Of a stretch of DNA of 64,000 nucleotides, positions 56,935-64,000 are shown piece by piece. The position numbers and the translations under genes are program-made. This stretch comes from Desmodus rotundus (taxonomy: Eukaryota; Chordata; Mammalia; Chiroptera; Phyllostomidae), in assembly GCF_022682495.2 (NCBI RefSeq), contig NC_071388.1, positions 81,469,073 to 81,533,072 on the forward strand, written 5' to 3'. The notes beneath the pieces were generated by a model that had not been told where the DNA came from, searched no databases, and saw only the letters and a program-made list of their open reading frames with translations. Position 1 is the first letter of the stretch. Every line of letters starts with the position of its first letter.

Positions 56935-57867
56935 TTAAAGCAGTCCCTTTAGCATCTCTTGCAGAGCTGGTTTGGTGGAGCTGTATTCTTTTAGACTTCT
57001 TTTGTCTGGGAAACTCTTTATTTGGTCTTCTATCTTGATTGAGAGCCTTGCTGGGTAAAGTAGTCTTGGTTGCAGGCCTCTGGTTCTCATTATTTGGAAT
57101 ATTTTTTGCCATTCTCTTCTGGCTTGGAGTGTTTCCATTGAGAAGTCAGTTGCTAACCTTATTGGGGCTCCCTTGTATGTTACTTCCTTTTTCTCCCTTG
57201 CTGCCTTTAAGATCCTCTCTTTGTCTTGGAAATTTGCCATTTTAATTATGATGTGTCTTGCAGTGGGTCTCTTTGGGTTCCTCTTGTTTGGGACTCTCTG
57301 TGATTCCTGGATTTGGGTGACTTTTTCTCTCTTCAGATTAGGGAAATTTTCCATCATTACTTTTTCAAACAGGTTTTCTATCCCTTGCTCTTCTTCTTCT
57401 CCTTCTGGTATTCCTATTATACGGATATTGTTACGTTTCATGTTGTCCTGCATTTCCCTTATTGCCTCTTCATTCTTTCTGAGCCTCTTTTCCTTTTCTT
57501 GCTCCTTCTGAGTGTTTTTTTCTACTTTATCCTCCAGCTCGCTGATCCGAACCTCTGCTTCATCAAGTCTGCTTTTAATTCCTTCTTCTGTGTTCTTCAA
57601 TTCAGAAATTGTATTCTTCATTTCCTCTTGGCTCTTGTTGATATTTTCTATTTCCTTTTTCATGTTGATATAGTTTGCAGTGAGTTCATTGTAGTTTCCT
57701 TGTAGTTTCTGGTAGTTCTCTTTGAGCTCAGAGAGCTCAGTGAACTTCCTGATGACCATTGCTTTGAACTCAGTATCTGATAGTTGACTTGCCTCTTTTT
57801 CGGTTAGTATTCTTTCTGAGACTTCCTCCTTTCCTTTCATTTGGGAATTGTTTCTTTGTCTTCCCAT
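56935..57867 (-). CDS. L1 ORF1p, intact
   Basis: A 310-codon frame from ATG to stop, close to the ~338 residues of human ORF1p. L1 ORF1p forms trimers, binds L1 RNA in cis and acts as a nucleic-acid chaperone in the RNP. Visible parts: a polar N-terminus; a long heptad-rich coiled coil at about residues 45-140 ('ENYQKLQGNYNELTANYINM' ... 'ISELEDKVEKNTQKEQEKEK'); an RRM beginning about residue 145 ('NNIRIIGIPEGEEEEQGIEN'); and a C-terminal domain with 'ETLQARREWQKIF' and 'LLYPARLSIKIEDQIKSF'. The start is preceded by a 373-bp 5' UTR; ORF2 begins 46 bp after the stop, the usual L1 arrangement with reinitiation-type translation. No internal stop or frameshift. It is the only complete transposon protein frame in the window. 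Confidence 0.93.
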   Translation of the reverse strand: MGRQRNNSQMKGKEEVSERILTEKEASQLSDTEFKAMVIRKFTELSELKENYQKLQGNYNELTANYINMKKEIENINKSQEEMKNTISELKNTEEGIKSRLDEAEVRISELEDKVEKNTQKEQEKEKRLRKNEEAIREMQDNMKRNNIRIIGIPEGEEEEQGIENLFEKVMMENFPNLKREKVTQIQESQRVPNKRNPKRPTARHIIIKMANFQDKERILKAAREKKEVTYKGAPIRLATDFSMETLQARREWQKIFQIMRTRGLQPRLLYPARLSIKIEDQIKSFPDKRSLKEYSSTKPALQEMLKGLL

Positions 57868-58240
57868 TGTTTGTGAGGCTCTTCTTGTTGGCCTCTGCTT
57901 CTTAAATTGTTTTGTTCTGACTCCCTGGGTTTATGATATGAACTTCTATGGTAGAATGCCAATGGGATTCGGTGGTGCTGTCTCCTTACTCTCCTGTGCT
58001 CACTGGTCTTGAGCTGACGTTTATGTGTTTAACACGGTCTAACTCTAGTCTTTTCAGCACTCCAGGTTTTGTTGTCTCACCGTCAGATCTTTCAATGTCC
58101 TCTATCTTTGGTCTCTGATCTTCGTATATGCTGGAATACTGTTGGCTGTTCGCTCTGCTCCTCAGATCAGCTAGGTATTTCCCTGGCGTTGAGGGGAAGT
58201 GGATTCCACTCCCACCTATGTTGCCGCCATCTTCCGATCT
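57868..58240 (-). promoter_or_regulatory. short L1 5' UTR / presumed promoter
   Basis: The 5' terminus in element sense is AGATCGGAAGATGGCGGCAA, with a YY1-like core AAGATGGCGGC (+ strand 58223-58233) 7 bases inside the end, as in the HAL1. It is much shorter than the ~900-bp human L1 5' UTR. Promoter activity is inferred. Confidence 0.65.
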
Positions 58241-58255
58241 GGAAATAAGCTTTTT
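58241..58255 (+). repeat. target-site duplication of the full-length L1 (right copy)
   Basis: ggaaataagcttttt, identical to 52806-52820. Confidence 0.95.
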
Positions 58256-58445
58256 AATTCAATCTGTTAAGTGGAATATTTATCAAAACCTTAAAAAACG
58301 CTAAAAATTACTGATCATGTAATTCTATCTCTAGGAATTTATCTCAAGTAAATAATAAGAGATACAGACTTTAAATACAAGATGGTTTACGGTGGCATTA
58401 TTTAAATGAATAAAAAAATTAAGTGGTCTAAATGTCCAACAGTCG

Positions 58446-58985
58446 TTGGGAGGGGCAGTCTGTTCTGGGCCCTGAGATCCTCCACGTTCAAACAAAGTGT
58501 ACAAGATTGCAAGACTTACGTGTCTTGTGATATTGCATAGTTTCATAGGCAGCTAAGCAGTCAGGGTGACCATAGCCTGATGGCATGTAATAGCGTGTTC
58601 CTCTAGAGGAGGGGGCCTGGCTTATCTTCTAATTGCTGCAATGATTGCTCTGTATCAAGGAGTCCTTGACCTTTGGCTCTGGGTTTCTCTCTGTAACACA
58701 ACCTCTGTGCACGCAGGTATCCGCCAGAACCATGACACACCCTTGTGGGACTTAGGGCCAAAGGGAACAAATGCAGATATGCTGGCGCTCCTGTTGTTTT
58801 GTGTGCTGCAAGTGATACAATCTTTTCCTCTGACTCAGGAGTCTTGTGTCTTCTGCCAGTATCCATGAAACAGCAACAGACTAACTTGTTAGCTTACAAG
58901 TAGGGTGAAGTCTCAGACCCTTCCTGATTCTTGACACAATAGGGACTTTGTTAGTAAATTCTGGTATGTGTATGTGATAGATAGA
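58446..58985. other. unassigned stretch
   Basis: No gene seen. Opposite-strand frames at 58603-58868 overlap and lack domains. It could be part of the LTR region that follows, but I cannot align it. Confidence 0.35.
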
Positions 58986-58989
58986 GGTA

Positions 58990-59700
58990 CAATCTTAGAG
59001 CAGGCTGCTCTGATCTCTTCCTTTTATTGGGGCACTAATCCTGTAGAATCTCCAAATTTATGACCTCATTTAAAGTTAACTACCAATGTTCATAGCAGCA
59101 CAGTTTACAATAGCCAAGTGTTGGAAGCAACCTAAGTTCCCAGTAAATGAATGGATCAAAAAAGTGTAGTACATTTACACAATGGGATGCTATGCAGCAG
59201 AATGAAAGAAAGAGCTTCTACCCTTCATGTCAGCATGGGGGGATCTGGAGAGCATTATGCTAAGTGAAATAAGCCAGGCAGTGAAAGACAAATACCATAT
59301 GATCTCACCTGTAAGTAGAACCTAATCAACAAAACAAATAAGCAAGCAAAATAGAACCAGAGACATGGAAATAAAGAACAAACTGACAGTTACCAGAGAG
59401 GCAGGGGGAGAGGGATAAGGGGGGAAAATAGGAGAAGGATTGTCAAGGAACACATATAAAGGACACATGGACAAAGCCAAAGGGGGTAGGGTTGAGGATG
59501 GGAGGCGGGGATGGGTAGGGTGAGGGGGAGTGGTGATGGGGAAATGGAGACAACTGTATTTGAACAACAATAAAAAAAATAAAGCTAACTACCTCCCAAA
59601 GGTTCCACTTTCAAATATCATCACATTAAAAATTAAGTCTTCAGCATATAAAAATTTTTCTGGTGGAGGTTTACAAACATTCAGTCCATAGCAGGTGCTA
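58990..59700 (-). mobile_element. MaLR-type (MST/MLT-like) LTR split by an L1
   Basis: Left piece: 'ttattggggcactaatcct' and 'tatgacctcatttaaag'. Right piece: 'cctcccaaaggttccacttt', 'atatcatcacattaaaaatt' and 'acaaacattcagtccatag'. Together they follow the antisense start of MST/MLT LTRs of the ERVL-MaLR group. The L1 at 59085-59580 lies between them. No internal retroviral sequence. Confidence 0.65.
59085..59580 (+). mobile_element. 5'-truncated L1 inside the LTR
   Basis: Holds the last part of ORF2 and the 3' UTR, ending 'gagacaactgtatttgaaca' and 'acaataaaaaaaataa'. TSD aaagttaactacc at 59072-59084 and aaagctaactacc at 59581-59593 (one mismatch). Confidence 0.9.
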
Positions 59701-59797
59701 AGCTGCCATTGAAAGTTAAGTTCTCAAAAAAATTATCAATATATGAAAATATTTATGACATATTGATTAGATAAAAAAATTCCAATACAGTGCAATT

Positions 59798-59799
<2 letters not shown>

Positions 59800-59845
<46 letters not shown>
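59800..59845. repeat. (TA)n microsatellite, ~23 units
   Basis: An uninterrupted TA run of about 46 bases. It is likely polymorphic in length and prone to cruciform or breathing. A chance open frame (59767-59952) reads through it. Confidence 0.95.
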
Positions 59846-59848
<3 letters not shown>

Positions 59849-59939
59849 AATTGTATACATGTGCAATAATTTCTAGAAGCTTGTATATGTAAAGCTAGAT
59901 CTAAGGTCATCTTAAAAATAACTGTGTCACTTCTTAGTT

Positions 59940-60128
59940 CATAGGTTCTCAAACATTAGCACCACTCATAATCACATATAGAACTGTTAAAATACAGCAT
60001 ACTCAGTGTTACCCCCACAGATTCTGATTCAATAGGTCTGGGATGGGGCCCTAAAATGAGCATTTCTAACAAGTTCCTAGGTGACGCTGCTGCTACGTAT
60101 CAGGGAACCACACTTTGAGAACTGCCGT
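59940..60128. mobile_element. MER5-like hAT-Charlie MITE, near complete
   Basis: Terminal inverted repeats 'aggttctcaaacat' and 'cactttgagaactg'. Interior 'cacagattctgattcaatag', 'gtctgggatggggccc', 'gagcatttctaacaagttcc' and 'taggtgacgctgctgc' follow the MER5A-type element. Non-autonomous. Confidence 0.7.
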
Positions 60129-60154
60129 CTTGGTCTATGTGCCAGTTTAATACA

Positions 60155-60350
60155 ATAATTATGAGCATGGATATTGAAGCAACATCTTTGGGTTTATATT
60201 ATATCCTGTCCTATAGTTATGTGATTTTAAACAAGTTTTTAAATTCTCTGTACCTCGTTTTCTCATCAGGAAAATGGGAATAAAAATAGTAGTTAACGCA
60301 TAGTATTAAATGATAAAAAGCTTAGCATAATGCCTATGATATTATAAGGA
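60155..60350 (+). mobile_element. MIR SINE
   Basis: 'agttatgtgattttaaacaa', 'tctgtacctcgttttctcat' and 'gaaaatgggaataaaaatag' match the MIR core. Confidence 0.65.
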
Positions 60351-60439
60351 CTCTTAGTATGTTTTAGCCTGCCTAGACAGTATAAGTACATTGATTTCAA
60401 GAATTCTATTATTAGCCCTGCCAAGCTGCGCAACACTGT

Positions 60440-60610
60440 TGTGAAGAGTGTAAGATTTTAGTCTCAGGCAAACTGTGTGTACTGTTACCCACTAGTTCTC
60501 AGTTTTCATCTATAAAATGGGGCAATTATTTCTCCCCTACCTCGTTTTTGGAATGATTAAATATAATCAAATATATGAAGTACCTGGCAAGCAACCTAAG
60601 TCAATATTAA
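60440..60610 (+). mobile_element. MIR SINE, second copy
   Basis: 'gttctcagttttcatctata', 'aaatggggcaattatttctc' and 'gaagtacctggcaagcaa' fit the MIR 3' half. It is ~90 bp from the other MIR and in the same orientation. Confidence 0.55.
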
Positions 60611-60659
60611 TTCTCTTATTTCCCACAGCCCTTCTGACTAAGCACTCATTACTCATTTA

Positions 60660-62250
60660 ATTAACAAAAATTGACTGCTTATTAAATTTTTCCTACGGTT
60701 TTAGGCTTCAGGAATACATAATTTTGTAGGCACTAAAAGGTTCTACTCTCTTGAGTTTTCCATTATGTTAAAAGAAAATTTGAGACTTAGGGCTTGGAAG
60801 ATGAAGTGTTACAATGAAAGGGAAATATCAGGAGTGAGAAATTTTATTTTCCTGCTATTCTGCTACTAATTTAATGTTGAACAAGTCGTTTGTGTGTGCC
60901 TTGTTAGTAAAGTTAGAGGAATGAACAATCTATTTCTAAGATCCTTTACACACTAACATTCTTTTAATCTAAAACTTCTGATGCTTTATTAATTGGGTGT
61001 TGAAAACTGCCTGCCTTTGTGGGACAACTAAGTAATAGAAACGTGTGAAGAGGCTGGCTAATTACAGGAAGTGGTGGTGGCATGGCAATTGGGAGAGTTC
61101 ATGCCTCCGTAAGGAAGACTGTGATGGAGTTGTTTTTAAACGTTTAGCTTGTCAAGTGAAATGCATCGGTAGGCTGGATTCTGTAACACTTGGTCTAATC
61201 GTTAGTCCGGATTTAGCCATTCAGGGCATTATACTTCTCCAAGCTTCAGTTTTGCAGTGTAGGCCCAACAAATATTAATCTTAAAAGAAACTTAAGAATT
61301 TTTAAGATAATCATCTTCTAAAAGTTTTTAGTTACAATCAGGAAAAAGAATGATATTCTGATTTTAAATAGGAAAATGAGCTAATTCTATAAAACTGAAT
61401 ATACTAGGATTGTTACAAACTATTCAATGGTTTGCACTTTTCATTTCAACATAAAATGAAATAATCATAGATACTGAGGAACAATAGGTCATCTCTAGAC
61501 AAAATTAAAAAATAGGATGACAGAGCTTCTCGCTACGGGTTGGGAGGTGACGTGGACTGTTCTGCATTTGCACTGCAAGTCACTCACAGTTGAGGAGCAC
61601 ACTGATCATGTTGTCATGGGAAATAATGTGTTACATGTATGTAGAGATCATGACACAGTTTATTAAAGAAAGAATATACCCTTTGGAAGAAGAATTACTG
61701 CAAATGGCAGGGATCATAAAATAAATATTGTGACTTATTAAAAAAGAAACTTTGTGCTGACAGTATTCTGATGACACCTTCCTAAACTTATGATTCTAGA
61801 AAACGAGAACAGAGATACAAATATTTACTTGCATACTTGCTTTGATTTAACTGAGAGTGGTTAGGTTTTCACAAAGCAAAGTGACTGGAAAATCAGAATT
61901 TCACATGAATTTTGTATGTATAAAATATGGATTACTCAAGAGGACGAAGTTCACCTTGAAACTATCTACCAGGAAGGAGACTTCAAACTTCCAAAACAAT
62001 GCTATTTGGCATCACATTTGTAGTTATTAAGAATATTTTCCCCATTGAAATGCTAAGACTTTAGGAAAGTAATGAAAACATTATCATTTTAAACAGCTAA
62101 ATTTGACTTAGGGGCAAGGAAGAGAATTCATTCTTGATAAAAGTCTCTTAATATTGAGGTTTTATATTAAACATAGTTGGTTATTTTTCAAAGGTGCAAA
62201 AAACAATTTTACTTTTGAGAATTGTATATTTTAGTATAGTTCAAGGCATA
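60660..62250. other. unassigned stretch
   Basis: Only a faint L2/MIR-like tail near 60660-60720. Nothing else recognised on either strand. Confidence 0.35.
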
Positions 62251-62254
62251 CTTG

Positions 62255-62630
62255 TATTAAATAGCAAAAACCCAGTGAAGTAAATTTAAAGATCAAATTG
62301 GCTTTATTCAATGTTTCATGAGTCAGGCAGCATGCCACCTAGCAATAGAAAGGAACTCCATTGAGCTTCAGAAAAGGGAAGATTTTTAAAGGCAGAGAGA
62401 GAGAAGGAAAGAGAGGGGGAGAGAGGGAAAGGAAAAAAGAAAAGATTAGCAAAGAATGCATTGCTTTAGGGGGAAGGAAGAGGTCTGTTGAAGGTTTCCT
62501 CCCAGTGCTGACTAGGAAATTCCAAGTTGGCTGGTTAAAGTTCAGATGACTGGGGAATGTTAACCGTGAGTAGTTATTAAGTCTTCATTTACAGCAAGGG
62601 GGTCTAAGTGGCTCCATTCAGGGCCTGTTG
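62255..62630. mobile_element. possible old LTR fragment
   Basis: 'aattggctttattcaatgtt', 'catgagtcaggcagcatgcc' and a GA-rich stretch at 62390-62440 recall an ERV-type LTR. The family is not identified. Confidence 0.25.
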
Positions 62631-62631
62631 T

Positions 62632-63550
62632 CTTGTTTTTTAAATTTATTTTGGGGTGTGGCATAAGAAGGTAGTCTAGTTTCTTTTTTCTGTACATCTG
62701 TCCAGTTTTCCCAACATCATTTATTGAATAGACTACCATTAGCCCATTGTATGTGCTTGCTTCCACTGTTGAATATTAATTGACTATAGAGGTGTGGATT
62801 TATTTCTGGCCTCTCTGTTCTGTTCCATTGATCTATGTTTCTATTTTTATATGAATACCAAGCTGTTTTGATTACTATGGCCTTGTAGTATAGTTTGATA
62901 TGAGGTAGTGTGATTCCCCCAACTTTGTCCTTTCTCAGGATCACTGTTAGTACACAGGACCTCTTGTAGGTCTATATGCATTTTTGAAATATTTGTTCTG
63001 TGAAATACATCATTGAAATCTTGATAGGAATTGTGTTCAGTCTATAGTTTGCTTTGGGTAGTATGGACATTTTAATGATGTTAATTCTTCTTATTCAGGA
63101 ACATGGTCTGTGCTTCCACTTATTTGTATTTTCTTCAGTTTCTTTCTTCAGTGTTTTGTAATTTTCTGAGTACAGGTCTTTTACATCCTTGGTTAGGTTT
63201 ATTTGTAGGTATTTTATTCTTTTTGAAGCAATTCTGAATGGGATTATTTTCTTAGTTTCCCTTTCTGTTAGTTCATTATTGGCATATAAAAACACAACTG
63301 ATTTCTAGATATTAATTTTGTATCCTGCTACATTGCTGAATTCATTGATCAGTTCTAGCAGTTTCTTATAGGAATCTTTGTGGTTCTCTATGTGGAGTAT
63401 CATGTCATCTGCAAAAAAAGACAGTTTTACTTTTTCCTTTCCAATTTGGATGCCTTTTATTTCCTCTTGTCTGATTGGTGTGGCTCGGACTTCTAGTACT
63501 ATGTTGAATAAGAGAGGTGAAAGTGGACATCCCTGTCTTGTTACTGATTT
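62632..63550 (-). mobile_element. L1 inverted 5' segment (twin-primed copy)
   Basis: ORF2 region from RT to beyond RT in minus orientation. The frame at 63305-63598 contains '[17 protein letters not shown]' and 'LSFFADDMI' (RT catalytic motif); 63095-63295 has '[18 protein letters not shown]'; 62717-62944 has '[20 protein letters not shown]'. Indels separate the pieces. It joins a plus-strand L1 segment of the same copy near 63550. Confidence 0.85.
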
Positions 63551-64000
63551 TAAAGTTTTTGCACAGCAAAGGAAATAATCAACACAATAAAAAGACAACC
63601 CATAAAATGGGATAACATATTTGCCAATATATATGATAAGGGGTTAATAAACAAAATTTATAAAGCACATAAAAAACTCAACACCAAAAAACCCCCCAAA
63701 CAACCCAATTAAAAAATGGGCAAAGGACCTAAATAGACATTTCTCCAAAGGGGACATACAAATGGCCAATAGACATATGAGAAGATGCTCAACACCACTG
63801 ATCGTCAGAGAAATGCAAATTAAAAATACAATGAGATACAATCTCACGACTATCCTCAAGAAATCAGCAAACAACAATTGCTGCCATGGGTGTGGAGAAA
63901 GGGAACCCTTTTGCACTGTTGGTGGGGATGTAGATTGGTGCAACCACTGTGGAAAACAGTATGGAGATATCCGAACAAACTAAAAATGGCTCTGCCTTTT
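63551..64000 (+). mobile_element. L1 3' segment of the twin-primed copy, cut by the window end
   Basis: Starts 'aagtttttgcacagcaaagg', then 'ataaggggttaataaacaaa', 'aattaaaaaatgggcaaagg' and the zinc-knuckle-like region '[20 protein letters not shown]' in the frame at 63762-63983. It continues past 64000, so the 3' end and TSD are outside the window. Confidence 0.85.

Larger units (their letters stand above)
52821..58240 (-). mobile_element. nearly full-length young L1
   Basis: A 5,420-bp L1 with a perfect 15-bp TSD. In element order: 5' UTR 58240-57868 (373 bp), ORF1 57867-56935, a 46-bp spacer, ORF2 region 56888-53072, and a 3' UTR 53071-52821 ending in AATAAA and a very short A-tail. The 5' terminus starts with a YY1-like motif, so it is probably complete although the 5' UTR is short. 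ORF1 is intact; ORF2 carries two frameshifts and two stops. This is the best reference copy in the window for aligning the other L1 pieces. Confidence 0.95.
52560..58445 (+). mobile_element. old L1ME-like element split by the young L1
   Basis: The left piece (52560-52805, 'cataaaagaaatacaaattcc', cut here to its main words, and 'aagtgctaattagcattaat') and right piece (58256-58445, 'ttctatctctaggaatttat', 'taagtggtctaaatgtccaa') are consecutive parts of an ancient L1 in plus orientation. The 5.42-kb young L1 and its duplicated target lie between them. Confidence 0.65.

Noticed and set aside
54753..57705. Numerous plus-strand frames of 60-130 codons (e.g. 54753-55118, 57313-57705)
   Set aside because: They are antisense shadows of the L1 ORF1 and ORF2 regions.
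59767..59952. 61-codon frame with an alternating Tyr-Ile run
   Set aside because: It is a translation of the TA microsatellite.

Overview
The window is vertebrate nuclear DNA, almost certainly from a bat and probably from Yangochiroptera. The main clue is the tRNA-derived SINE at 24170-24383, which reads as a Ves-type SINE (GC-rich head, B box, A-rich tail). It is supported by lineage-typical LINE-1 3' ends, by an L1 family with an intact ORF1, and by HAL1 ('half-L1') elements. No host protein-coding exon, tRNA, rRNA or CRISPR array could be supported. The only long open frames belong to transposons, so the window looks intergenic or deep-intronic, AT-rich and dominated by LINEs.

Layout. 1-6752: mostly unassigned DNA with old L1, L2, MIR and hAT fragments. 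6753-16209: a three-level nest. An old, full-span L1 (minus, TSD 6753-6766/16196-16209) was hit by a younger L1 (minus, TSD 7406-7419/10861-10874), which was hit by a HAL1 element (minus, TSD 8436-8451/10292-10307). The HAL1 has an ORF1-only coding region, no ORF2 and a CpG-rich 5' UTR with an ~89-bp tandem duplication. The old L1 has a purine-rich ~300-bp tandem repeat where ORF1 should be. 16210-24160: unassigned DNA, two abutting Tigger-like transposons, an hAT remnant, an MLT1-like LTR and an old L1 piece. 24170-28930: the SINE, L1M pieces, an MLT1-like LTR and a second HAL1 with a 5' inversion. 28931-33500: nothing recognised. 33505-35494: L1 pieces, one carrying a mariner inserted at a TA. 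35495-44390: mostly unassigned. 44395-50620: L1M and MIR fragments and a 7SK RNA retropseudogene (46229-46563) with target-site duplications. 52560-58445: an old L1 split by a nearly full-length 5.42-kb young L1 (52821-58240, minus). Its ORF1 is intact; its ORF2 carries two frameshifts, two stops and a D-to-E change at an endonuclease catalytic position. 58990-60610: a MaLR-type LTR split by an L1, a TA microsatellite, MER5-like and MIR copies. 62632-64000: an L1 with a 5' inversion that runs off the window end.

How the parts relate. The L1s supply (or supplied) the reverse transcriptase. HAL1, the Ves SINE and the 7SK copy lack one and carry hallmarks of L1-mediated insertion (A-rich tails, 13-16 bp target-site duplications, 5' inversion). 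L1 subfamilies share a 3'-terminal block resembling CAACTGTA..TTGAA..AACAATAAA, of which HAL1 keeps the CAACTGTAAT and AATAAA parts. Three elements with preserved 5' ends begin with a YY1-like ATGG(C/T)GGC motif. Subfamily names rest on recalled consensus sequences and were not tested by database search; element structure and TSDs were read directly.
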